From positions 45,436,192 through 45,500,191 of the forward strand of contig OY754464.1 of the NCBI GenBank assembly GCA_963575645.1: a stretch of 64,000 nt of DNA, in the 5' to 3' direction. Source of the stretch: Xanthostigma xanthostigma (lineage: Eukaryota > Arthropoda > Insecta > Raphidioptera > Raphidiidae). A model generated the notes under the pieces. It was not told the origin of the DNA. It made no database searches and saw only the letters and a list, made by a program, of their open reading frames with translations. Below are positions 10,536 through 20,185 of the stretch, piece by piece. The position numbers and the translations under genes were made by a program. Position 1 is the first letter of the stretch; each line of letters starts with the position of its first letter.

Positions 10536-12464
10536 AACAAACACCTAAATAAAGAATTATCAATCATTTTGTACATCCCTGAAATGTTATCGTTACAGGA
10601 ATGAGTTAGATAGAAAAAAAAACATTCTATATTCTTTTATTACATAAATTTTCACAATTTTCGTGAGTAGAAAATATTGAATTAAAACGACAACTAGTGA
10701 TTTTCGTGGTTTAGATAAATAAATGTTGGTTTGGCCAAACCTTATTTCTTGTACCGCAATTTTGTATCCATAAGCGTAGTAATGTTTACTTACTTTGTAC
10801 ACGAAGGAACATTTTGTAAACTTTCATAAATGATCATTTTCGCGACCTAGACGAAGGCAATATTTAACACGTTCGCTGCCATATTCAATTGAAGTTAGGC
10901 TTATAGCGCTGAAAAAAAATTTTTAACTGCGTAATTATTCGGTCTGCCAATCGACGGGGGTGCATACAGACCCAAACTAAACGATTCACAAATTATTTAA
11001 TCGTCCGTAGGGGAGCACACAACAATAATTTGGCGAGAATGTGTAACTTTTACAATATTCTGAGTACTTGCGCGGATAAGATGAAAGAGATAGCAGCATT
11101 GTGCAGTTTATGATAAAAGTCTAAAATTTGGCACAGAGGTACGAGATAGATAGATTGCAGATTATAGACGCTCAACAGGTGAGATCATCAGCATTAGCAT
11201 TACAAGCCGTCTAATACGAGCTCGGGTTTTTGGGAGCGCTAATTCCCAGAAAAATATTGTAATGCAAATTTAATTCTAATGTTTCCCCAGAGGGGTACAA
11301 AAGTACCTATTTAAATTGTTAAAAGATATATTGGGACACGTCTGGTCTAGTTTCTGAACGTAATGGGGGTTGTAAAACAAAAATTGTATCACTGTTAAAT
11401 CTTTAAAAAGTTTGTTCTTAAACATTTTTTAATATGTGAAAAGATATAACGTAAAAAAATGGTCTGAAAGTCGGAATATTTTGTCGTCTTGGAAAACAAT
11501 AACTAAAACGTAATGTCCTTTTCAACAGCTTTATTTATCGTGTTTTTTATAGAATTGTAAATTGAAAAAACATATGCTCATAAAGAAGAAAACGGCCTAA
11601 ATTGTACTTTCTGTCTCATATCGATATCTTTAAAAATTGAAAAGTTATAAGCAGTCAAAGTGAAAATCATAATAGAAGTTTTACATGTGCTACGAATACC
11701 TTGTATACTGAATAAAAAAGATCCGTCCAAGAATCCATAGAAAATTTCATGCCTTAAGCGATATTTTTGCGCAATCTCGATACCTTGAGAGATCATTAAA
11801 AATGTAAATACTGTAATTTTTTCGTTCAATTTGGTCATTTTTCATTGACTTCGCCTGGACTTATAGCTTGAAAATGTCTCACGTTATAGAGATAGGACAA
11901 AAAGAATCGTTTTCTATGGATTCCTAGATGGACTTTTTTATTCGGTACATAAAGGATTTTCTGAATTTAACGACTGCCTACTATAATTGCACATACCGCT
12001 AACCTAGCGGTATGTGCTTTATTATCGCTTTGAGCGTCAGAGCTGACTTTAGTTCATAATATAAGAAGTTATATCTAAGTTGAAGCTTTTTGAAAATAGG
12101 AGATTCTGATCTATAAAACATAACCATTTTTAAATCCACTCGAGTTCATAAATACTACTAAAATTGTAATTGAAAATCACGAACAGCAGTTGTCGGTTGG
12201 TCTGTACGTATGTACGTCCGAGCTCTACAAATCGCAATTTTGGTCGGATCGCCTGGGGTTATATTTTATTCACTTTGTTTACTATCAGGCCAGAATCCTA
12301 TTTTTTACTAAAATGTGTTCAGTAGTTTAATTTTTATAAACAGTTTTTTTTTATTATTTTTGACAGCTAATAGTTAAAATAAAAAAAAACAATATAATTA
12401 TTACTGTAAGTGTAGTAGTATTACCGTAGAATAAGTGCTATATTTCTATACCACGATAACAGCG
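10536..12464. other. Intergenic DNA with a diverged inverted repeat
   Basis: Inverted blocks at about 11712-11745 and 11911-11942 (atccatagaaaat and its complement) indicate an old foldback. A small perfect hairpin (gcacataccgct/agcggtatgtgc) lies near 11988-12015. No gene. The 86-codon frame at 11578-11838 has no recognisable domain. Confidence 0.4.
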
Positions 12465-13250
12465 GCACAATGCATGAGCACTATTGCTACGCGGTTAAGG
12501 AGGTTGATCCGTTACAGTCTAGTCCCAATCAAAAGTAAGTCGAATTCTAAATGGAAAATTTTATAGTTTATATGTCGATGATACCAATAAATTATTGTCA
12601 GAAAGGCACAAATAAATATTTTTTTTTTAATATTAATTATTTCAGTACTTTATACTTATTGGACTAACTTTTGTATTTTTTGTACAAAGTTAGGTTAAAA
12701 AAAATAAATTTATGTAAATATCTGTATTTTACATATTTTTTGCAGTAAATAATTTAAAAAAAAATTAGAAGTAATAAAAGTTAAAATTAAATCATTAAAA
12801 AGTTGAAAATTCAGTTAAAATTGTTAAATCTGTCAAGAATAAAAGTCCATAATCGAAAAGTGCTAAGGTTTAATAATTTTTTTTATTGATTAAAAGTCTC
12901 CTAATTAAATTGGAAAAAATATTAAAATATGCGTAGGACATCGATGCTTTACATAGACAGTTTTTGGAACTGCTGACATTATTTGGTTATTTGCAAAAAA
13001 TTAAAATGAACAGTTTGCATGCTAGCTTGACATATTTTCCATAAGACTACATGTAAAAGTTTTTTTTAATTTTTAACTTTATAAATCTCCTAATTGTTTT
13101 GGATTTTTTACAGAAAATTTTGTCATAAAAAAATCTATGAAAAAAATTTTATTTCAGACTTTTTCATTATCTTCGTAAAACGGCTCAACCTCCTTAAGGC
13201 GTAAGTCCAGTAATGGTAAGGTGCCGGGTTCGATTCCCCCCGACATCATT
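12465..13250 (+). mobile_element. tRNA-like SINE head, split by a TTAA element
   Basis: Outside the 12499-13193 insertion, the two flanks join into a tRNA-like block. A type-II-style A-box region, gcggttaaggcg, spans the junction, and a B box, gggttcgattcccccc, lies near 13226-13241. The GGTTAAGGCG motif is typical of tRNA-Ser/Leu D arms. A T-rich body follows. Likely a SINE rather than a functional tRNA, since no paired acceptor stem is evident. Confidence 0.5.
12499..13193. mobile_element. 695-bp non-autonomous element with TTAA target duplication
   Basis: Inverted ends of 15 bp, ggaggttga(t/g)ccgtt, lie just inside TTAA at 12495-12498 and 13194-13197. TTAA duplication is characteristic of piggyBac and Kolobok superfamilies. 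The interior is AT-rich and has no transposase. Confidence 0.75.
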
Positions 13251-13620
13251 GGAAATTTTTTTTCTATTCCATTTTATTTCCACTTGATATTTATATTATA
13301 ATATATTTCTCATATATTTTTATTTCATTTTTTTCATTTATAATGTTTTTTATTTTTTAAATTGTTTTCTTCTTTCAATTTTTCATTATAATAATATGTA
13401 CAGTGGAAAACTTGCGGGATGTGCACTTCTGGTTTTGCCAACTATTTTTCAATTTTTGAAGATATCGCTATAAGAAAAAACACGTCTAAGGGCGTTCTTT
13501 GCTTTGTGAACAAACGTTATTTCGACGAGGAACATAATAAATAAAGCTGATGAAAAGGATATTACATTTTAGCCATTAGTTTGGAAAGCGCCAAATATAC
13601 TCGACTTTCTGGCATTTTTT
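13251..13620. other. AT-rich spacer
   Basis: Mostly T-rich SINE-body-like sequence, then unassigned DNA. No gene. Confidence 0.4.
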
Positions 13621-14183
13621 GATGTGATAACGTCTTATAAATTGATGAATCACCAATCTTATAAATTGATAAAACACCGGCTGCATGCACGAAAAAGTGT
13701 AACGTTCCTAACGTTCCGCTTGACCCTGTGCGTGCTTTTCTCGAAAACGGCCCTAACGATTTGGATGAAATTTACTGAAAAGGCATTTTGGGGGGCAAAA
13801 AATCGTTTTAGCTAGATCTCATCTCTCGAAAAAATCGTTTTCATACAAATTTTATCATTATAAAAATCAATTTTTTGACGTATTAAAATACTTAAATATT
13901 TTGGAATTTTATATAAACAATGAAACAATTGTTTTCAAAATATTATGACAGTTAATCTTTGAAACTTGAAATAAATACGAAAGAAAGAAAGTTAAAAAAA
14001 CAATTATATTATAGGTGGTGAGTAATTTTAATAAATAAAATTAACCTAACTTTGAAGCAAAAGATGCAATATCATACATTCGAATTATTATAATAATTAT
14101 ATAAATTTAGGTTATGTATTACGGAATACGTTATCACGTAAAACTATCGTCCGTAAACCGACTTTACAGACAACCAATGTTTT
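13621..14183. mobile_element. MITE-like element, copy 2
   Basis: The left end (gatgtgataacgtcttataa) and right end (acgttatcacgtaaaacta) match copy 1 at 312-575, and the same ccgtaaaccgactttacag block follows. The interior is longer and different, so one copy has gained or lost sequence. Confidence 0.6.
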
Positions 14184-14465
14184 TTTTTTTGGCCACACCT
14201 TTTCACACACCCAAAAACATGTAAGAATGTTTTTACAGATCTAATAGAGGATCTATCTGAATTTTTTTATACATCTAATAGTTCTTGACATTTTTATCGA
14301 AACTCATCTATGGGGGTAGTTTTAGTACCCCTATTTCCTCCAAAGCATAGATTTCACATGCCCCAAATCTTTTTAAACGCTTTTATTTAGCTTGATATCT
14401 TTGTTTCTGTGTTTCTTTGTTTTAAATCTTGGGACAGCTTTTTCAACTACTGCATGGATTTGTAG
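14184..14465. other. Unassigned spacer
   Basis: Nothing specific seen. Confidence 0.4.
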
Positions 14466-14837
14466 TTCCGATGACATTATAATATTATAATAACTAACTG
14501 ACCGCTTTCGTTCGGTTGCAAATCGCACTGTTAATAAAGTACACTAAAAACTTAAAAATAAAAATAATAAAAAAAACTTTTAAGTTAAAATCTATAATGT
14601 ACTAAAAACTAGAAAATAAATACGAGTCACCATTGGGGGCTTTGATTAAACTAAAATTAAATCGTGGGGGGCATTTATAGTTACATTATGGTCGAAGAAG
14701 GCAGTTGAAAGCTAAATATGATTTTCAATCTTAAACAAATAAAAGTTTTCTACTAAATTTCTACCACGATTTTATTTTAATTTAATCAAAACCCCTTATG
14801 TTGACTAATATTATTTATTTTCTAGTTTTTAGTACCT
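14466..14837 (-). repeat. Dispersed hairpin repeat, interrupted by the LTR element
   Basis: The sequence matches, in reverse orientation, the block at about 57285-57700 (shared pieces: gtagttccgatgaca, gcgatttgca, gggggctttgattaaact, ctagtttttagta). It contains an internal inverted repeat around gggggctttgatt. The match resumes after the LTR element at 19688 (gtacaataaaa), so the LTR element inserted into this copy. Confidence 0.75.
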
Positions 14838-15978
14838 TGTGACGATACGTCACTAAGCCTCACCATGTAAGTGATTATGTTTAATTATCAGTGCCCGTGG
14901 CGGCGTTTTGAATAACACCGCCAGAAATATAACATTAACTATATTAATTTACCAGTGTATAAAGCGGTGCTTTCCGTAGCACCGCAAATAATAATAATAA
15001 ATTATATTAAACTTTCCAGTAACCGTTATAATTAATTACCAGTGACCGTTATAATTAATTATAAACGATATTAAACTACCGTTAACCAGTGTACATTCAA
15101 CAAAGAGACACCAAGTGTGTAGTATTAAATTATATCAAGTACAGACCGTCTGACATGCGAACGCTCCAGTACTTGTCTCAGCTAGCCAGCATTTATTTAA
15201 TAACACGAAATAATTATTAACAGCTCTCGCATATCGGACGGTTCGTACCTATAGACATAGCTTCTAAAACATCAAGCTATAGTCGACAAGTTCGCTGATA
15301 AGAACTGTCCACCTGTACACAGTGATAGCTTCACTACTCTGTGTAGAGGCGACCGTCCGTTTCCTACCGCTACTACACCCGTTCCACTCTAGTCCGCTTT
15401 CTCCACCGCCCGGTATTGCCACGACGATCAGTCTGGCCGCCAGCTCACTCGGCTACCGGAAACCGTTCCTAACTCGTTGGTGTAGGGAGGTGACATAGGC
15501 CTCCCTAAGCGCTCAGCTTTTCGCCAACGAGTCCCGACTATATCGCCTGTTTCCGTTCCCGCTACCGTACCCCCCTGACGCCCGACATCTGGACAGACGG
15601 CTGTCGTCGGCGGGACGTCAGGTGTTCCCTACCGTTTCTCCCGACCGTTTGACCAGGAGGAGAGGCGACCGTCCGGGTGTCCCCTCTACCTCACCGCTAG
15701 ATATTGTATTTATGTATTTATGTAACCGATTGATGTAATATTTTTGTATTGATATATTTTGTTCATTTTGTAAACACTAAAGAGTTTTGTTTCTTTTAAT
15801 AAAAGTCGACCTAGTACGACATTGAAAATACGCTAAACTTCTCTTATTTAAATTCTTTGTATTTCGCTGCTAATATAAGTGCCCTGGATTCCGACGAGCT
15901 ATACCCCGGCCGACGGAAAGCAGCGGACCTGTTGTGACGTCGCGTTGATTACGTCATCTTAAAACGCGCACCGTTACA
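14838..15978 (+). repeat. 5' LTR
   Basis: It runs from tgtgacgatacg to gcgcaccgttaca. It includes a 23-bp tandem duplication (15016-15061), a poly(A) signal aataaa (15798-15803), and a GC-rich segment of about 15340-15690. Possible nested hairpins include ctcgttgg/ccaacgag at 15473-15531 (with agggagg/cctccct inside) and ctgacg...cgtcag near 15577-15631. The promoter start is not evident. Confidence 0.93.
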
Positions 15979-15996
15979 TGGCGCCCGAACAGGGAC
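15979..15996 (+). promoter_or_regulatory. Primer binding site, tRNA-Lys type
   Basis: The 18 bases immediately after the LTR read tggcgcccgaacagggac. This is the classical site complementary to the 3' end of tRNA-Lys(UUU), known from retroviruses and from the Drosophila Osvaldo retrotransposon. There is no gap between the LTR and the site. Confidence 0.9.
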
Positions 15997-16094
15997 CGTT
16001 TTTCTAGTTTTGTGATTTAGCGTATTTTCTACCGTATACCGTTTTTGACATTAATCTTTGCTGTGTTCTGAGTTTATTATATAATAGGACAACA

Positions 16095-18380
16095 ATGACG
16101 AAGAGTTGGATATACCAGCTCACTAAAGACGGATTAGTGAAATATCTGTCTGACCACAACATCGACGCTACCGGCACCTGTGATGAACTGCGCAAACGAC
16201 TAAGCGCGTTCGTCGACACACACCCAGAGATGTTTCAAGACGACACCGATGACCAGCCTACCGCTAGAGGGGACGCCGTTCCAAAACACCCCTCTCACCG
16301 TTACCAGAGCACACCTGAATCCCAGACCTCCCTGACTCCGCCCTATCTTACCGCTACTAACCTACCAGATGTCGCTAAAACGATGAACCAGATAAGAAAG
16401 TGGGGGATCTCTTTCGACGGCAGAGACCCCATCGGCTTCCTGGAACGTATTGATGAACTAAGCCAAGCTTACGGCTACACCACCGAACAATTATTTACCA
16501 GTCTACCTGAATTATTAAGAGGCGAACCTCTACTTTGGTACCGCAACAATAAAGACAGATGGCGCTGTTGGCGCCATTTCACCGATAATTTCCGAGAGCA
16601 ATTTTTACCGCATCGCTACATCTATCACCTGAAACGCGAACTACAACAACGACACCAGAGGGCCGACGAACCGTTCGCAAAGTACGCCGCGGTTATGCAG
16701 ACGTTAATGCGCAGAATCGGCGGTCTATCTACCGAGACGCAGACCGAGCACATCTACGACAACATGAGTCCAGATTATAAACTGTACATTCGTCGTCAAG
16801 ACATCACTTCGATAAGTGATCTACAACGCCAGGCCGCAGAATACGAGAGCATCCGCAACGAACAACAAGAGCAACGTCGAACGCTCCGTACCCCAGGTGA
16901 CCGACCAGAGAACAAGCGAAACGCCGCAGTCATCGCCTACAACCGAGACGAGTGCTGCTGGCGGTGCAAACAACGAGGACATACACGTTACGACTGTCAA
17001 CGTCCTCCCCAGAAGTTCTGCAGTGTATGTGGTACCGACGGCCGTTTTACAAGAGAATGTCATCCTCAACAGGGAAACACCGAACGTGGCCGGGCTCCGA
17101 CAAAAGTAGGCCCGGTCAGAGAAAAGATACCGATTTACTACCGACCAAGACCGCACCTAGATATTTACCTCTGGCAACAGAAGTTCTCAGCGTTACTAGA
17201 CTCTGGCTCTGAAATTTCTTTCATATCATCAAAAGTATTAGAACTCGCTAACGAACACAAGGTCTCAGCACACAAAGAAGATAGTCCTATCGTTCTAGCT
17301 GATGGAACGTTGACGACATGTCCTGGCACCATCACACTCCCTTTGCAGATCGGAAAGCGCGTTTATCAACACGACTTTTTAATCATGCAGACGGTCGAGA
17401 GTGACGTCATAATTGGAGTCGACCTCTGGGCTAAGATTGGACTAACGCTACCGCCACCGTCCTGCCATAACCAGCCACCTGCAGTTCACAAGCCGATCAC
17501 CTGTGTAATTTCCGAAGGCTTGACAGAACGCACGCCGCAAGAGAACCAAGAGTTGAAAGAATTTCTAGACACAAAACGACAGCGCTTTGAGAGCGTCAGA
17601 GACCCGACCGATAAGATACAACACCGAATACGACTAAAAACCAGCACACCGATCAAACGACGTTACCGACCTCATAATCCAGTAATACCAGACCGCAAAC
17701 AGAATCCCGACACGAATAATCCTGTCCAGTATAATATCCTTGGCTATAAAAGGCCAAAATTCGCTGATCCTCTCTTTAGTATGCAAGATGAGTTCAGCGC
17801 AACGAAAAGCAATTCTACTAGACCAGTCAGCGCCCATCCGCAAGCGTTCAAAGCTCGCCATCCTGCGCGAGAAGTTAGAACAAGCCAGGCGTCGTCCTGT
17901 CCCAGTGGCCATGCGACTAGCACCACCGGCTACCGCCGCAACTCCGAGACGCAAGTTACTCGCGACAGCAGCCGCTGCCCAGCCAGCACGCCGACCACCA
18001 GCACCCGCACCGTCGGGCCGACCACCGGCCCGCCTCACCACGACACCAGTCCGTCAGCTGGGCACCGCCGTGCCAGCGACCGTCATTCGGCAGCCCGTCC
18101 GAGTATCAGCTGCCGACGGACCTCGACTACCGACACGGCCCTTACGTGTGTCAGCTGTAACGCGCCCCCGCGCGCCTCCGCCCGCCGCCATCACCGCCAT
18201 CGACCAGGCCAGCGGTCAATTAAAGACTCGGCCATCACCGGCACCAGTGGCTCTACAGCCGCCCGCCGACCATCCGCAGACAACACCACCGGTATCCAGC
18301 CAGACAGCCAACGCACCAGTTTACCGACCGTCCGTAGACCCCGTGTTCGGGCCACACCAGGCGCCGGCCGTCTTGCTTGA
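16095..18380 (+). CDS. Gag-protease polyprotein, read through a deletion junction
   Basis: The frame has 761 codons from an ATG 99 bases past the primer site. Residues 5-45 resemble a SAP DNA-binding motif (LxxxL...GTCDELRKRL). Residues about 95-255 fit the retrotransposon Gag capsid domain. A CX2CX4HX4C zinc knuckle spans 288-301. A second knuckle (309-322) has Arg at position 317 in place of His. The aspartic protease follows, with catalytic DSG at 369-371 and the IIGVDLW flap-side block at about 439-445. A segment at about 515-530 resembles the entry to RT and breaks off near residue 532. The residues beyond that (to 761) are read in the wrong frame of the downstream ORF and are probably not ancestral protein. 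Gag and PR look intact. Confidence 0.88.
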   Translation: MTKSWIYQLTKDGLVKYLSDHNIDATGTCDELRKRLSAFVDTHPEMFQDDTDDQPTARGDAVPKHPSHRYQSTPESQTSLTPPYLTATNLPDVAKTMNQIRKWGISFDGRDPIGFLERIDELSQAYGYTTEQLFTSLPELLRGEPLLWYRNNKDRWRCWRHFTDNFREQFLPHRYIYHLKRELQQRHQRADEPFAKYAAVMQTLMRRIGGLSTETQTEHIYDNMSPDYKLYIRRQDITSISDLQRQAAEYESIRNEQQEQRRTLRTPGDRPENKRNAAVIAYNRDECCWRCKQRGHTRYDCQRPPQKFCSVCGTDGRFTRECHPQQGNTERGRAPTKVGPVREKIPIYYRPRPHLDIYLWQQKFSALLDSGSEISFISSKVLELANEHKVSAHKEDSPIVLADGTLTTCPGTITLPLQIGKRVYQHDFLIMQTVESDVIIGVDLWAKIGLTLPPPSCHNQPPAVHKPITCVISEGLTERTPQENQELKEFLDTKRQRFESVRDPTDKIQHRIRLKTSTPIKRRYRPHNPVIPDRKQNPDTNNPVQYNILGYKRPKFADPLFSMQDEFSATKSNSTRPVSAHPQAFKARHPAREVRTSQASSCPSGHATSTTGYRRNSETQVTRDSSRCPASTPTTSTRTVGPTTGPPHHDTSPSAGHRRASDRHSAARPSISCRRTSTTDTALTCVSCNAPPRASARRHHRHRPGQRSIKDSAITGTSGSTAARRPSADNTTGIQPDSQRTSLPTVRRPRVRATPGAGRLA

Positions 18381-18531
18381 GATCGACACCGGCATCTTCA
18401 TGCGTGTACCCCACCACGCCATGCACCAGTTACGTACCTGGCGCGGCATCGCATCAGATAAACGTATGTGGCGACTACGTTTCACTCACACCGGCATCCT
18501 GCGCCGTGCCTACCCGATGACCGCAGTGTAA
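17788..18531 (+). CDS. Proline/alanine/arginine-rich protein of the LTR element (ORF3 or Pol C-terminus)
   Basis: This 247-codon frame from an ATG runs to the base before the polypurine tract, in the frame unlike Gag's. The first 40 residues are basic and likely helical (AILREKLEQARRRP). The middle is rich in Pro, Ala and Arg. The last 45 residues include RVPHHAMHQLRTWRG. No domain is recognised. The same frame is open from just after the deletion junction (about 17686), so it may be either the tail of the original Pol/integrase product or a separate third ORF. A TATA-like tataaaagg lies 35 bases upstream (17745-17753), which may be fortuitous. Local GC is much higher than in the flanks. Confidence 0.55.
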   Translation: MSSAQRKAILLDQSAPIRKRSKLAILREKLEQARRRPVPVAMRLAPPATAATPRRKLLATAAAAQPARRPPAPAPSGRPPARLTTTPVRQLGTAVPATVIRQPVRVSAADGPRLPTRPLRVSAVTRPRAPPPAAITAIDQASGQLKTRPSPAPVALQPPADHPQTTPPVSSQTANAPVYRPSVDPVFGPHQAPAVLLEIDTGIFMRVPHHAMHQLRTWRGIASDKRMWRLRFTHTGILRRAYPMTAV

Positions 18532-18542
18532 GGGGGGGGTGA
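18531..18542 (+). promoter_or_regulatory. Polypurine tract
   Basis: The purine run aggggggggtga, with one T, directly abuts the 3' LTR. This is the expected position for priming plus-strand DNA synthesis. Confidence 0.85.
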
Positions 18543-19683
18543 TGTGACGATACGTCACTAAGCCTCACCATGTAAGTGATTATGTTTAATTATCAGTGCC
18601 CGTGGCGGCGTTTTGAATAACACCGCCAGAAATATAACATTAACTATATTAATTTACCAGTGTATAAAGCGGTGCTTTCCGTAGCACCGCAAATAATAAT
18701 AATAAATTATATTAAACTTTCCAGTAACCGTTATAATTAATTACCAGTGACCGTTATAATTAATTATAAACGATATTAAACTACCGTTAACCAGTGTACA
18801 TTCAACAAAGAGACACCAAGTGTGTAGTATTAAATTATATCAAGTACAGACCGTCTGACATGCGAACGCTCCAGTACTTGTCTCAGCTAGCCAGCATTTA
18901 TTTAATAACACGAAATAATTATTAACAGCTCTCGCATATCGGACGGTTCGTACCTATAGACATAGCTTCTAAAACATCAAGCTATAGTCGACAAGTTCGC
19001 TGATAAGAACTGTCCACCTGTACACAGTGATAGCTTCACTACTCTGTGTAGAGGCGACCGTCCGTTTCCTACCGCTACTACACCCGTTCCACTCAAGTCC
19101 GCTTTCTCCACCGCCCGGTATTGCCACGACGATCAGTCTGGCCGCCAGCTCACTCGGCTACCGGAAACCGTTCCTAACTCGTTGGTGTAGGGAGGTGACA
19201 TAGGCCTCCCTAAGCGCTCAGCTTTTCGCCAACGAGTCCCGACTATATCGCCTGTTTCCGTTCCCGCTACCGTACCCCCCTGACGCCCGACATCTGGACA
19301 GACGGCTGTCGTCGGCGGGACGTCAGGTGTTCCCTACCGTTTCTCCCGACCGTTTGACCAGGAGGAGAGGCGACCGTCCGGGTGTCCCCTCTACCTCACC
19401 GCTAGATATTGTATTTATGTATTTATGTAACCGATTGATGTAATATTTTTGTATTGATATATTTTGTTCATTTTGTAAACACTAAAGAGTTTTGTTTCTT
19501 TTAATAAAAGTCGACCTAGTACGACATTGAAAATACGCTAAACTTCTCTTATTTAAATTCTTTGTATTTCGCTGCTAATATAAGTGCCCTGGATTCCGAC
19601 GAGCTATACCCCGGCCGACGGAAAGCAGCGGACCTGTTGTGACGTCGCGTTGATTACGTCATCTTAAAACGCGCACCGTTACA
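18543..19683 (+). repeat. 3' LTR
   Basis: 1141 bp, colinear with the 5' LTR at an offset of 3705. One substitution was seen (19095 A for 15390 T). It ends ...gttaca before the ACCT duplication. Confidence 0.93.
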
Positions 19684-20185
19684 ACCTTCTTTATCGTTTG
19701 TACAATAAAAGTGTTTAACTTTTTTTACCTATTTTTTAACAATATAAAGATGTATCTTTGTGCCGAATTTCATGCTTTAGTCATAAGGTGCACATTCATT
19801 TTGCTAATTCGCCTCACTAGAATATGAATCCCGTTGCAAATACAACACCTTTACTTCCACCACAACGCCGCGCTGGTGGAGGTGAAGATATTTTATTATC
19901 TACTTGTTTTATTTAGTAATAGATCTTAAATAATAATTAGTTATTTAGTAACACGTTTTAATTATCAATATGAAATCTTTAATAATACGTTATTGAAGTA
20001 AAACTTTTTTTCGCACGGTAGGGTAAAAACGATTCATGAGATTTAAAGTGTTCGAAATGCTGAATCAATGCTCGTATAATATCATGTCAGTGAGGTAGAA
20101 TTTCGAATTCGGTAACCAGCGCCCTTATTTATTTTTTGTTTGTTTTTGTTTGCATTTATTATTCTATATTTTTTATATTTATTTA
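19684..20185. other. Resumption of the interrupted repeat, then unassigned DNA
   Basis: After the ACCT duplication the host repeat continues to about 19740 (gtacaataaaagtgttt, compare 57560-57580). The remainder is AT-rich with no gene. Confidence 0.55.

Larger units (their letters stand above)
14838..19683 (+). mobile_element. Young, internally deleted Gypsy-type LTR retrotransposon
   Basis: Two 1141-bp LTRs with TG...CA ends flank a 2564-bp interior. A 4-bp ACCT duplication (14834-14837 and 19684-19687) bounds the element. In order it has a 5' LTR, a tRNA-Lys-type primer site, a Gag and protease frame, an abrupt junction near 17685-17690, a proline/alanine-rich frame, a purine tract and a 3' LTR. 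RT, RNase H and integrase are absent, so it must have been mobilised in trans. Only one LTR difference was seen by eye (15390 T versus 19095 A), which implies a recent insertion. The primer site recalls the Osvaldo group; the clade is not proven. Confidence 0.93.

Noticed and set aside
16821-17156. Antisense and overlapping frames within the LTR element (16816-17212 and 17634-18041)
   Set aside because: They overlap the well-supported Gag-protease frame and arise from its GC-rich composition.
17744-18380. C-terminal 220 residues of the 761-codon frame as genuine protein
   Set aside because: After the deletion junction this frame reads the downstream ORF out of phase. The composition (Ser/Thr/Arg-rich) matches a shifted reading of the Pro/Ala-rich frame.
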